Source: Cymbidium sinense (Eukaryota > Streptophyta > Magnoliopsida > Asparagales > Orchidaceae). Taken from it: a stretch of 64,000 bases of DNA. The stretch is from positions 48,924,703-48,988,702 of the forward strand of contig CM038214.1 in the NCBI GenBank assembly GCA_021442155.1. The letters are read 5' to 3'. The notes beneath the pieces are model-generated. The model worked only from the letters and a program-made list of their open reading frames with translations. It ran no database searches and was not told the DNA's origin. The position numbers and the translations under genes are program-made. Positions 12,248-23,400 of this stretch are shown here, piece after piece (position 1 is the first letter of the stretch; the number at the start of each line of letters is the position of its first letter).

Positions 12248-12265
12248 TGGCGACTCCGCTGGGGA
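12248..12265 (+). other. Primer-binding site, complementary to the 3' end of tRNA-Arg
   Basis: TGGCGACTCCGCTGGGGA lies eight bases after the LTR end (TTCACCA). It is the exact complement of a plant tRNA-Arg 3' end (TCCCCAGCGGAGTCG plus CCA), as I recall that tRNA. A tRNA-Arg primer is typical of Ogre elements. This site fixes the orientation of the element and the right end of the 5' LTR. The equivalent position after the 3' LTR (33606) has unrelated sequence, as expected. Confidence 0.9.
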
Positions 12266-12740
12266 AGGTTCCTCTCTCCATCTTTGGTAAATGATTGTTA
12301 TCTTTGAGTATCAATAATGGGTTTGTACTTTGGTATGAATCCATAACTATCCTTCTTTTCATTGGCACTTAGCTCATTTCATTCTTGAGTTAAGTTAGCC
12401 AATATCTTTAGGTTTTAGGAGCATTCCTTGTTGGTCTTCAAACCCCATTGGGTCCTCAATGGGTAAAATGAAGAAGATCTAAATAAATAAAAGAAAACAT
12501 CTTTAAGACTTCTTCCTTATCATTTTCATGATAAGCAAAGGTTCATCCTAAAATAATAAATCTTCCATAAAGAACTTTACCTTTTCAAAAGCATCTTTCC
12601 AAAAATGTGCTTAATAAAATATTTTCCACAAAATTTCTTCACCCTCATTTAACAATTCACATAATTATTACATGTTCCAAAAGCACAAATGAACATCTTT
12701 TTTCAATTCACTTTAATGAAGATTTCATTTTCAAAATAAA
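12266..12740 (+). other. Leader, non-repetitive part
   Basis: Untranslated leader between the PBS and the hairpin array. No ORF, tRNA or recognisable motif is seen. The composition drifts from mixed to A-rich toward the repeat array. Confidence 0.6.
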
Positions 12741-14830
12741 ATGAACAATCATTTTTTCAAAAATCATAATCATAATCATAAAGTTTTCAAAAGCACACAT
12801 GAATCTTTCTATTTCCATATATTCACACTTATTGAATGGAAAGTTCATTTGTAAACAAAATTAAAATTTTCAAAAAAAAAAAAGAAAGCATACATGAATA
12901 CCTTCATTTAATATAGTCCAATTTATTAAATGAAGATTTCATTCCTAAGTAAAATTAAAATATCATTTAGAAATCCCACTTAAACATATCATATGTTTTA
13001 AGTTAAATTCCTCCTTTCAAAAAAAAGAAAATAAAGAAAAGCAATCACACACAAAATTTCATACTTAAAATAAAATTGATCTCCATTCTACATACCTAAA
13101 TTTGTTGAATGGAGGCCATCTTTCAAAACATTAAAATCAACAATCATATTTCAAAAAAAAAATTTCAAACAACATTTGGAACTTCATTTAACATATCCAA
13201 ATTTGTCAAGTGAAGTCTCAAATTCTAAATCCAAAATTTTCTAAACACATTTTGGAACCTCACTTAGCATAATCAATTTGCTAAGTAAAGTTTCAAATCA
13301 AAATCAAAATCAACCATATTTCAAAATAATTTCAAAACACATTTGGAATTTGATTTAACCTAATCAAATTTGCTAAGTAAATTTTCCAAATTCAAAATCA
13401 AAATCAATAATCATAATTCAAAATATTTTCAAAACCCATTTGGAATTTCATTTAGCATAATCAAATTTGCTATGTAAAGTTTCTAAATCCAAAATCAAAA
13501 TCAACAATCATATTTTAAAAAAATTTCAAAACACATTTGGAATTTCATTTAGCATAATCAAATTTGCTAAGTAAAGTTTCCAAATCAAAATCAAAATCAA
13601 CAACCATATTTCAAAAAAATTTCAAAACACATTTGGAATTTCACTTAGCATAATCAAATTTGCTAAGTGAAGTTTCCAAATCAAAATCAAAATCAACAAT
13701 CATATTTCAAAATTTCAAACATACATTTGGAACCTCATATAGCATAATCAAATTTCTAAGTAAGTTTCCAAATCAAAATCAAAATCAACAATCATATTTC
13801 AAAAAAATTTCAAACATACATTTGGAACCTCACTTAGCATAATAAAATTTTCTAAGTAAAGTTTTCAAATTCAAAATCAAAATCAACAATCATATTTCAA
13901 AATTTTCTAAACACATTTGGAACCTCCCTTAACATACCCAAATTTGTTAAGTGAAGTCTCCAAATCCCAAAATTCAAAATTTTTCAAAACACATTTGAAA
14001 TTTCACTTAGCATAATCAAATTTGCTAAGTAAAGTTTCCAAATCAAAATCAAAATCATCATATCTCAAAATTTTCAAACAAAATTTGGAACTTTATTTAA
14101 CATACCCAAATTTGTTAAGTAAAGCTTCCAAATCAAAATCAAAATTTTCAAACACCTTTGGAACTTCTTCTCTTAGCATAAATTTTCTAAAGAGAAGTTT
14201 CCATTTTCATAATAAAAAATGAAATCAAAATTTTAAACACACCATTTGGAATTTCATTTAGCATACTCAAATTTGCTAAGTGGGACTTCTTCTTTAGCAT
14301 ATCAAATTTATTAAAGTTGAATCTCTACTTTCGAAACACTTCAAAAATAAAATAAAACACTTAGGATTCCCTTAGCATAACAAATTTACTAAGGATTCTA
14401 CCCTTTTTTAAAAATAAAAAAATTTCCAAAAAAATGAAACACTTAGGATTTTCCTAGCATACTTAAATTTGCTAAGAATCCTATTTTCAAAAATTAAACA
14501 AAACACACTTAGATTCTTCACTAAGCATACTTAAATTTGCTGAGTAAGAATTCTAAATTTTTACAAAACAATTGAACACAAACAAAATCATTTTGACCTT
14601 AACATACCCAAATTTGTTAATGGAAAGGGTCCTCAAAATCACAAAATTCAAATTCAAAACATAAATGAACTTATGGAAGCATCCTATCAAAAAATTTGAA
14701 TCCATATTTCAACATATCTAAATTTATTAAAGTTTGGATTCATATTCAAATTCCTCTTTAAATCAATCTCTTTAAATCTATTTGAACCCCACTTAACGCT
14801 CCCAAATTGTTGGATGTGGATTCAAATTTT
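12740..14830 (+). repeat. Leader array of about 20 hairpin-forming repeats, period about 96 bp
   Basis: Each unit has an A-rich spacer, CATTTGGAA or similar, then a left arm, a loop of about 10 nt (consensus TANNCAAATT) and a complementary right arm. Successive right arms at 13281, 13373, 13470, 13567, 13663, 13756, 13852, 13947, 14034 and 14115 give a period of 84-97 bp. Perfect examples are 12902-12913 with 12924-12935 (12 bp) and 13641-13650 with 13661-13670 (10 bp). Some units (near 13350 and 13735) pair poorly. The array sits between the PBS and gag, so it would be in the genomic RNA. Short ORFs at 13660-14222 are read through these repeats and are not genes. Confidence 0.85.
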
Positions 14831-16259
14831 CAAAATTCAAAATTCAAAATCTATGGAGAAAAAAGTGATACAAGTTCATTTCTCATTGCATATTCTTTTC
14901 AGTTAGTGCATTGCAGTTCAGTGTCAGTTTACTACAGTTGTGTAAATGGCTAGTTCTTAGAAATTTGTCTTTACTTTCCCTCAGGTATGGATCTAGCTTT
15001 AGACTTAGTTGACTTCCCTCATTTGGACTGTACCCACTTGATCCACTTTGGCCAAGATTTGGGGTGGGGGGATGATCACTTGTGAGGCATTCCCCACAGT
15101 CAACAAGAAGAAGGTGATGAGTGATCATCGATAGATTTACCATCGATTTTGATGTCTCCTCACGAAGAGGAAAGCTATGGTAGTACCAAACTTATTTCTA
15201 GCAGTGCAGTGGTGGGTTCTAGTTCCAATTCATCCTAGAGTTTCCCATTGCCTAATTGGCTAACACCCTACCATCTGTCCTGTGGGTAAGGCTCTCTAAT
15301 TTTAGGGCTTGCCTCCCCACATTTGAGTATGGGTCTAGCTCACACCTCCTCCCATCTACGTACCAGTGTAGGAACAGAACCATATGGTCAAAACATTCCA
15401 CTGGATAGCGAGTAGAGTAGCTTCGATTAGCCATGGATGAGTCTCCCATGACCACTTCACCATTGGTTAAAGAAAACCAGTTTCATCCTCTCTCGTGATC
15501 AGACAAAGAAGATGCCAAGAGTATCCGTTCATCCTCTCCTCTAATGGTGCACTTGTATCCAAAAGTTTCTAGGAGTAGGAGGAGGTATTCGCATTCTATA
15601 TCTAGGTGGAGCATCTGACACTCAAAGTTTGAGTTCAACCTTCAATTTATTATCCCCCATAGAGAGGTAGATTCATCGGAGAGGGCGTGAGGCCCATACA
15701 TCACACATTATTGGCGATGGAGGTTGGTCATTAATTAGCCATACTTTGGTTGATTTTCTCGGCATGCTGCAGGATGTAGTTCTTGTGCATAGAGAGTAGG
15801 TGGAGTCTCCACCCCATCGCTCTACCCCTTGCTCGCCATCGCCAGTGTAGATTTCAGCATCTCCCATTCCATCTAAGGCCATGAAGGTCGCATTAGGGGA
15901 AAAATGTACCCCGTTGGTGATCCTGCGAGGATCCTACCCTCTACTCCACCCATATCATAGGGTGAGCTCTCACTTGACCTTACGCCCTGGTGATGGTGCG
16001 GAAGGTGACCAGCATCGTGGTCATTCCTTCACCAACTCACCCATACAGATGCAAAAATGGTGGCGCTATCATAGATATTCTAGGAGTTAGTTGCATAGTA
16101 GAGGATCATCCTAGGATTATTACCCTTACATCCATATCGTCGAGTATCATTCTTCTAGTGAGTATAGTTTGCATTGACTCCCCAATTATAGGAGGTCGGT
16201 GCCTCTCTGCATGATAGATCACCGGTCCCAAACTATTTGTACTAGTTGAGTTAGATCGA
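14831..16259 (+). other. Region between leader array and gag; no confident gene
   Basis: The base composition becomes more balanced than in the flanks and short open stretches occur on both strands (for example 15881-16214 plus, 15252-15882 minus). None shows a domain I recognise. Ogre elements often carry an extra ORF before gag, and this position and composition would fit a decayed one, but that is only positional inference. Confidence 0.4.
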
Positions 16260-17830
16260 TCCTTAGATGAGATAGTTGAACACTATGTTATGGACAAAAA
16301 GGAGATCTTAGGGTATGCTTGGTTTGATGAAGAGAGAGTCAGCTTTGATCCTAATAAAGATGACTTGATGGGGGATTCAGCTAGGATATGCATCATTGAT
16401 ACTAGAGGATCTCATCTTAGGGATCAATAGGCCATGGAAGATGATGAGATTAATCAAGGAGACACTGTAGAATCATAGCAGTTAAGGCAGAAAGATGAGT
16501 AGATTAATAGGATGGCACAACAGTTATTGGACTTGTTAGCAATAGTGCTAGTGCTTCAGAAACAAGCCCTCCAGTTCATCCTAGTATGTCGATGTCGATT
16601 GCTGAGTAGCATGTCTTAGACCTAAGACTCTACCTCCCATTGAGCAAGGTAGCACTAGCCTATATAGGAAGGTAGTGGATAGTACCTCCATACATGAAAA
16701 TGATCTAAAATCCATGGTTGAGCAAGAGATGAAGGAAGCTTTGGCTCAAGCTTAGGGAGGATCACCAATTTCAAATGGTAGACCCTACCCAGAGGAATTC
16801 GATGCTATCCAGTATCCCAATGGTTTCATGCATCCTTCCTTTAAGAGCTTCGATGGTAGTGGGAACTCGAGGCAGCATATAGCTCACTTTAGGGATAGTT
16901 ATTGCAATGTAGGTGGCAGTGATGCTTTACTCTTTAGACTCTTTGTAAGTAGCCTAGCGGTATTACTTTTGATTGGTATGTTGAATTATGCAATGGTTCA
17001 ATAAAGACATTAGCTGAGCTAGAGCAACCTTTCATCAAGAGATTTGCTAGAGCTCAAGAAAAGGCTATTGTAGGTAATCTCATTATAGCCCAATAGCACT
17101 TCGGTGAGACACTTGTTGATTATATTCTCGATGGCATAACACAGGTATGAAGTGTGAACCCTTATCGATAGCATGCCATTGAGATTCCCTTGAAGAATAT
17201 CCATGCCCAGTCACCTTCATGCTTAAGGGCTTCACTATCAAGAAATTTGAAAAGCTAATCAATAAGGTGGCTAGTCTACAAGGAGAGGCCAAATAGCTAC
17301 CTTTTCTAGATCAGTTGCCCAAGCATAAATCCCAAAAGGATTATGAGAAGAAACTTGGAACAGTAGTAGCAGTTGACATGGGGAAGCAGCCAGTTAGAGA
17401 TCAGTTTGAGAGACCACGACCTCAATAGGCTCCACCTACTTTTCCACCATCAAGGCATCCACTCCACCACAACCTCCATGGCCAGCATACCACCATACCA
17501 CTAATAGCTGACAGCATATCTGCTAGGTAGCTATGGTCCACCTACTCTTCTAGATAAGTTAAACAAACCTTCATTTTTCAAGAGGGAGATAATCAAGAAA
17601 ATCTTTAAGAATCTCTTAAAGAAACTGATTTTAGTTACCAAGCTAGGAGACCAAGGAAGTAGGTAAAAGTCATGATCCAAACTTTTGCCCTTACAACCTT
17701 ATGCTAGGCCAAGTTTTGGAGGATTGCTTCACATTCAAAGACTGGCTTGAACATAGATTCAAGATCGGTGCTGTAGTTATCCCAAAGGAATACCTTATGG
17801 AACAATCTTCTAGTCTCATTAGGGTAATCC
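16260..17830 (+). pseudogene. gag (capsid/nucleocapsid region), Ogre/Tat type, broken
   Basis: Several family landmarks are visible. An acidic N-terminal part lies near 16260-16440. From about 16780 the frame reads YPEEFDAIQYPNGFMHPSF and then KSFDGSGNSRQHIAHF, a typical entry to the retrotransposon gag core. At 16968-17095 it reads FDWYVELCNGSIKTLAELEQ, then PFIKRFARA and a GETLVDYI motif, which are hallmarks of plant gypsy gag. A proline-rich stretch follows (17420-17500). Near 17715 a VLEDCFTFKDWLEHRFK segment marks the end of gag. Stops interrupt all parts, for instance between LIIAQ and HFGETL. No intact CCHC knuckle is seen. Confidence 0.8.
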
Positions 17831-19560
17831 TTGGGGATACAAGTGATCCTACCAAAACTAAAGAAGGTTAGGACATTTCTTTGTCTAAAATCTCTAAGAA
17901 AATAAATTAGGAGATCAAGAATCTTTCCTTACAAGTGTATGAGTCATCTCAAACCTTCAACACTAAAGAAGGTTTGCAAGTTATCAGTGCTAACTCTAGG
18001 AAAGTGGGAGCTCAACCCGAGATAGCCCTTTAGCTCGACCCGATCATGTCAGCCTCACCTTGATTGACTTCCACCGATGACTTCCATTTTAGCTCTTATG
18101 TTTCTTCTAGTAGAACTCTTGTATCAATGGATAAGGGCATCAAATCCCTTACTCCACTCACTCTACTTGACTTCTACTTTGTACAAATAATTCCAAAAAA
18201 TTAAAGAATAAAGGATTTGAATTACATCGTGTCTCTTGATGAGTTGTCTTCTTCTATTCCTAAAACAACTCTTCAAGTCTAATTAACTATAATAATTTTG
18301 ATCTTCCTCTTTATGATTTACTTCAATGACTTATTCAGAATGTTCCAATAAATGAAGCATAAGATTTAAGAATCATAAGAATAGATTAGGTGGATGAGTG
18401 GCAAGAATGCAAAATAGTATATTAGGAAAAGTTGGGTAGCTCCTGGGTAAGATTAGGAGATTGCAGATGGTTTGGCCACATAGATTGCTCAGATGCTTGG
18501 AAGATGCATTTCCTTATGTTAAGAAAAGTAGAGTACCTACTTGGTTAAGATGTATAAAATGATGACTTGATTTAAAGAAATGACACACTTGAGAATACAA
18601 ATCATGTTCCCATGGGATTAAGCTTGTTGTTGTTACCTCTCATGAGTTGCACTTTCCAACTAAGAATCTACCTCTTAAGATAGACTTGGAATCATCTAAT
18701 TTGAGAATCCCATAATGAACACACTTGATGATGGCACCACTTCCTCAGAATCGTCAACCTTATGGGGTTCACCTCTAGGGCATCACCTCTATAGATGAAA
18801 TGTCATTGGTACTAAAGATGAGAAGCCTTTCACAAGATGCTACCTTGGATGCTTGTGGAAGAATTTGAAAATGGATCAACATCCTTTTCTCATCAAGGTT
18901 GACATCAGCTAAGCATATATGATGCCATCATCTTATCCAAAGAGATGGGAATCATAATCAAAGACTCTCCTTGATCTTAAATATGCTTCAGATGATCTCA
19001 GGTGAGGAAGACATTATAAAGAAGAATGGATCATTAGATGATTGATTTCACAGCGTACATCATGACATGGACATGTTTGGAACCATGGTTCTCGTGAATT
19101 GAAGCATGATAAATATTATGAGTCTAAGACCCTTGCTTCTTTAATATTGACATCTCTACACTCAGGAGATGGATGATGTTAAAGGATTCAATGATCATCA
19201 TCAAAAATAGAATCATTGGAAGAAAATTCTACATCATTGATTCAAATACAATAATAAGATACATCAAAAAGATCATTCCACATTGATCAAGTTATGAAAA
19301 AGATGGAATCTCAATAGAGAAAAGAAGTTAGAAAGGTTGAGATCTGAGGATGCTACTATCTTCCACTCAAAATACCCTTTCTCATGAACTTGGACAAAAT
19401 TTAAATGTAAATACAAAATCAAAAGAAAATGAAGCAAAAGAAAGATGAAAATGAGAGTGGAAAGTCCCCAGAAAATTGAAGAAGAGTGGATCATTCACAT
19501 TCAATGAGTTCATTCCATCATATAGACATGTGGCAGACTCAACCTCCAGAGGAGGTGAGA
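17831..19560 (+). pseudogene. gag-pol junction and protease zone, too decayed to assign
   Basis: By position this must hold the aspartic protease of the 29-kb element, since the matching protease tail is recognisable in the older copy (200-487). Here I could not find a DTG/DSG active site or the LLGRPW motif in any frame. Near 19200 a short segment (IIGRKFYIIDSNT) may match the pre-LLGR part. From about 19380 to 19480 the A-rich stretch aligns with the A-rich stretch at 535-625 of the older copy. Confidence 0.45.
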
Positions 19561-20330
19561 AATAGAGGACTAAGGTGGGAGATAGTTGGCCTAATCATGT
19601 TCAGGTTCATTACCCTTATTCACATAGACTTGGAATTCAGCAGGATGAATATAATGTGATTAGTATGCCAATCTCATGGGTTCCAGTGGAGGTGACTTTT
19701 GATCTAGAGACAAAGACCCGCCTCCAAGAAAAGCAAAGTATTCAAATTTGGTTTATGTGAAACTATCAGGCAGCAGTTGGGAACCTTAGCTCTAACCTCA
19801 CTTACATCTGAGAAAGTTGAAGGTTTAGTAGTTAAAGAAGTTCTTAAGTCTTCTAGTGACATGAAGCAGAAGAGATTCTTTTTGGGTTCATCATTGTCAA
19901 GTCCAGAGCTCGATATAGGACTTGAGGACTTTTAAAGAATTAATAGAATTACCTTTTGGCTTTTACTCACCTTGTGTTCAAAATCTTATACAGAAAGGTT
20001 TAGTTCCTCACACTTGGTCCAAGCATAGGTCAAAATACTTCAAAATGTTATGGAACAATACATGTAGGGAAGCACAAGCAAGAGCATGACTAGGATTCAA
20101 CATAGTGGGTATGATTGATGATGAAGATTATTGCCTAGTTATTACCAATAATTGGAGTCTGATAAGTTCTTCTCACACATCCCCAACTCTTATGAGAGTG
20201 TGTGTTTAGAAACTTTAGATGATCTAAATGATCTCCAAGTCAAAAGCACCAAATTTGAAGAAGATTCATTCAACAATTGAGCTTAAAAGAAATCAACCTT
20301 GGGATAGAAGAAAATCCTCGCCCGACATAC
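19561..20330 (+). pseudogene. Protease-RT linker of the 29-kb element
   Basis: Homologous to 770-1570 of the older copy. Landmarks are VQNLIQKGLVPHTWSKHR at about 19978, a GFNIVGMIDDEDY segment at about 20096, and a tail leading to the RT. The 61-codon open frame at 19575-19760 has no known domain. Single-base changes have created several stops. Confidence 0.6.
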
Positions 20331-21150
20331 ATCAGTTCATTATTGAATGAAGAAGAAACCAATGACTTAGTTAGCCTATTGACTTAGTTTAAAGACTACT
20401 TCACATGGAGTTATGAGAAAATGCCTGGATTATCTCCTGACATAGCAGTCCACAAGCTAGCAATAGATCCTAATGTTACCCTTATTAAGCAAGCACCTAG
20501 ACACATGTGATTAGAAGTTGAACAATAGGTCATTTTTGAAGTCAAGAAATTGATCGATGGTGGTTTCATCAGAAAAGAAAAATATCCTACCTAGTTAGCT
20601 AGTGTCATCCTAGTTAAGAAGAAGAATGGCCAAATTTGCATTTATGTCAATTTAGATACTTAAATAAGGCATGTCCTAAGGATGAGTTTCCACTTCCTAT
20701 ACTAGAATTAATGGTGGATATTGCCTATTCTCATGTCATCTTCTCTTTCATGGATGGGTCATCTGGCTATAACCAAATTAAGATGTCTCCTGAAGATGAA
20801 AGAAACACTGCTTTTCAAAACCTAATCAGAATCTTCTATTATAGGGTCATTCCTTTCAGCCTTAAAAATGTTGGTGCTACATACCAACGGGACATGACTC
20901 AGATCTTCAATGAGTTCATCCATCATTAGTTTGAGTACATTGATGATTTAGTAGTCAAGAGTTTAGAAAAAGAAGACCATCTCTTTGACTTGAGAGTAGT
21001 TTTCAAATGGTTAAGACAATATAACCTCAAGATGAATCCCACAAGTGTGCATTGAAGCGGAAATTCTTGGGTTTATTGTTCAACATTAGAAATAGAAATA
21101 GATCGAAAAGATTAAAGCTATCTTAGAAATGCCACCTCCTAAGAGTTTAG
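20331..21150 (+). pseudogene. Reverse transcriptase, Ty3/gypsy (Ogre/Tat type), frameshifted
   Basis: The N-terminal part is in one frame (FKDYFTWSYEKMPGLSPDIA, then LIDGGFIRKEKYPT-stop-LASVI). A frameshift near 20650 moves the rest into the frame of the ORF at 20636-20929, whose first eight or so codons are therefore not native. That ORF has YLNKACPKDEFPLPI, then FSFMDGSSGYNQIKMSPEDE (motif A Asp in FSFMD) and then VGATYQRDM. After one stop, motif C follows as YIDD at 20936-20947, with VVKS and EKEDHLFDL after it. Both palm Asp motifs survive at the residue level, but stops and shifts make the gene inactive. Confidence 0.9.
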
Positions 21151-21700
21151 CGAACTCGGATCCTTTCAAGGATGGTGGCATATCTAAGACTTTATCTCAA
21201 ACCTATCAGGAGATGCAAGCCATTATCAACACTTGTCAAAAGGATGCCAAGTTCAAGTGGGATACAAGTGCTAGCATGCCCAGACATCAAAGTACTTGGT
21301 GAAGCGGTTCTAGCATTTCCGGTAGCCAGATCCTTTATACTCTGCATTGGAACTCTCTGCACTTTGGCCCAAGCCAATGATGAAGGGAAGGAGAGCACAC
21401 TCTACTACCTCAGCCGTCATCTGATCTCTACTAAAACAAACTATCTACATATTGAGAAACATTGCCTAGCTTTGATCTTTGCATATCAGAAGCTACGATA
21501 ATACATGCTTTCTCATAAGGTGAACTTGATCTCTCAAACCAACCCACTGTAGTACCTCATGACATGGCAAACACTTTCTAAACATTTGGCTCGCTGGTGC
21601 ATGATACTCTCATAGTTTGATATCACATTTGTACCCCTTCATGTGGTAAAAGAATAGGGACTAGCAAATTTCTTAGCAGCCTACCCAGTTTTTGCTAATT
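21151..21700 (+). pseudogene. RNase H (gypsy type) of the 29-kb element
   Basis: The best-preserved part is in the ORF at 21172-21501. It reads LAQANDEGKESTLYYLSRHL, then STKTNYLHIEKHCLALIFA and YQKLR, the classical gypsy RNase H/connection segment. It continues after a stop with YMLSHKVNLISQTNPL, then LARW and FDITFVPLHVVKE, and ends in LANFLAAYPVF. The upstream half is scrambled by small indels. It removes the RNA strand of RNA-DNA hybrids during reverse transcription; this copy cannot be made intact. Confidence 0.8.
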
Positions 21701-22260
21701 CTTTGCTTAGTGACGATCTCCCCGATGAACAAATCATGAACTTAGGGGAGGCCGACAACCACCGATGGGAGATATATTTTGATGGTGCTACTTCTTTTCT
21801 TAAAGGTGAAGCACCATGATCTATTCCAAGGAAAGGCAGGGGTAAGAATAGTTCTTCTAACTCCAAACTACGATGTGATGAGATTCTCATACTATCTTTC
21901 CAACCCTTGTACCAACAACAAAGCCGAGTATGAGGCTTTGATTGTCGATTGAAGCTATTGGCCCAGATTCCTGAAGTCACCATCTACAAGGTTCTCCGAG
22001 TAGAGAATATAGTAATAGATGCTTTAGAAAAACTTGCCAAAGATCTAGCATGTCTGAAAGATGAGTCCATTTTAATTAAGGTCCAAAATAGACAGGTCTT
22101 ATCCCTTATTGATGATGAATTCATCGAGAGACTTTCTCTTGAAGAGGAGGTTATCATTACCAAAATGGACAAGGAGCTAGATTGGAGGCAACCATTCATA
22201 GATTACTTGAACACTGGTAAACTACCTCAAGAGAAATCACAAGCCGATCAAGTAAAATAG
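21701..22260 (+). pseudogene. Archaeal-type RNase H (second RNase H) of the Tat/Ogre lineage
   Basis: After the first RNase H, a linker (SDDLPDEQIMNLGEADNH) leads to RWEIYFDGATSF with the first catalytic Asp of an archaeal-type RNase H. A frameshift follows near 21820, and remnants of the NxAEYEAL motif are seen as CTNNKAEYEALIVD near 21910-21945. The ORF at 21949-22260 continues with LKLLAQIPEVTIYKVLRVEN and the connector to integrase (LDWRQPFIDYLNTGKLPQ). A second, archaeal-like RNase H after the normal one is the diagnostic feature of the Tat/Ogre clade, so this supports the classification strongly. Confidence 0.75.
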
Positions 22261-23400
22261 AGAGCTCTTTCTTACGCTCATATTGATGACATCTTGTACC
22301 GACAGTCCTTTGACCAACTATGGTTATGTTGTTTCGACAAACACGAAGCCCATGGCATTATAACCAATGTACATTTAGGTATGTGTATCAATCTGCGAAG
22401 ATGAAGATGAAGATTAAAGACTTGGATACTAGCCTTCTATGATTACAGATTGCATGGATGTAGCTAGGAGGTGGTATCAATTACTGGTGTGGTCCTCCAC
22501 CAACCACCCAACATTCTACACCCTACATTGGCTTCATGGCCATTTGAGTGTTGGGGTACCAACATTGTAGGTTTGATCGATCCTCCTTCTTCCAAGGGTC
22601 ATCGATTCATCTTAGCTGTTACCGACTACTTTTCCAAGTGGGTGAAAGCCATCCCACTCAGAGAAGTCACAACTCACCATGTGCTTCAATTTTTAAGGAA
22701 CCATATCGTATATAGGTTTGGAGTGCCTTGACGAATTATATCCGATAATGGTACTGTATTCAAAAGCACTAAGATCAACAGCTACTCTAGAAGATATGGT
22801 ATAGATTGGAGATACTCCACCATCTACTACCCCAGTGCTAATGGTTTAGCAGAAGCATTCAACAAAACTCTCATCTAGATATTGAAGAAAACTCTTGAAG
22901 ATAACAAATGATAGTGGAATGAGCAGTTGGTTGAAGCCTTGTGGGCCTACTGCACCATATACCAAACTCCAACTCAACCCCATTTTCTTTAGTGTATGGG
23001 TCCAAAGCCATTCTTCCTTTAGAAGTTCAACTCCCATCACTAAGGATAGCATTAGGTAACAAAATCACTATAGAGCAGAATGCAAAGTTGCGGTTAAAAG
23101 AGCTCGAAGCTTTGGAGGAGAGTCACCTACGGGCATGCCAAAACCTCGAGTTATACAAGGCCAAAATGATTCAAGCTCACAACAAGCTGGTCTACCCTAG
23201 GTCTTTCTAAGTAGGAGAACTTGTGTTAGTCCTAAGGAGACCAATTGTTGCCCATCGAAAGATGGGAGGCAAGTTTGAACCACTTGGGAAGGCCCCTATG
23301 TCATTGAGAAGGCCTACCAAGGAGAATCTTATGATTATGATTGTGTAAAACACTCGATGCTTCCAACTAATGGGCTCTATCTAAAGAAATATTACCCATG
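22261..23400 (+). pseudogene. Integrase, Ty3/gypsy, with first catalytic Asp changed to Asn
   Basis: A decayed zinc-binding part lies at 22261-22400 (DILYRQSFDQ and EAHGIITNVHLGM). The core is clearest in the ORF at 22471-22731: WPFECWGTNIVGLIDPPSSK, where the usual catalytic Asp (WGxDxxG) is Asn at 22561-22563, then GHRFILAVTDYFSKWVKAIP and FLRNHIVYRFGVP. After a stop, SDNGTVF carries the second Asp (about 22740) and NGLAEAFNKTL the Glu (about 22840). The C-terminal domain (22941-23210) reads SLVYGSKAILPLEVQLPS, then LRLKELEALEE and MIQAHNKLVYPRSF, followed by a GKFE...GPYVIEKA segment and the final NGLYLK. Multiple stops make it inactive. Confidence 0.9.

Noticed and set aside
12902..14830. 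CRISPR-like array (regular repeats with spacers)
   Set aside because: Units are about 96 bp, diverged, without unique spacers, in a plant retrotransposon leader; the hairpins belong to the repeat itself.
15252..15882. Minus-strand ORFs of 67-69 codons near 15252-15882
   Set aside because: No domain, no counterpart elsewhere in the window, and they lie inside the internal region of a plus-strand retroelement.
18360..18580. Segment GDCRWFGHI resembling the RxxRWFGH motif of RTE-type LINEs
   Set aside because: Only one short motif, in a zone that should be the gag-pol junction; no RT or endonuclease nearby. Too weak to call a nested LINE.
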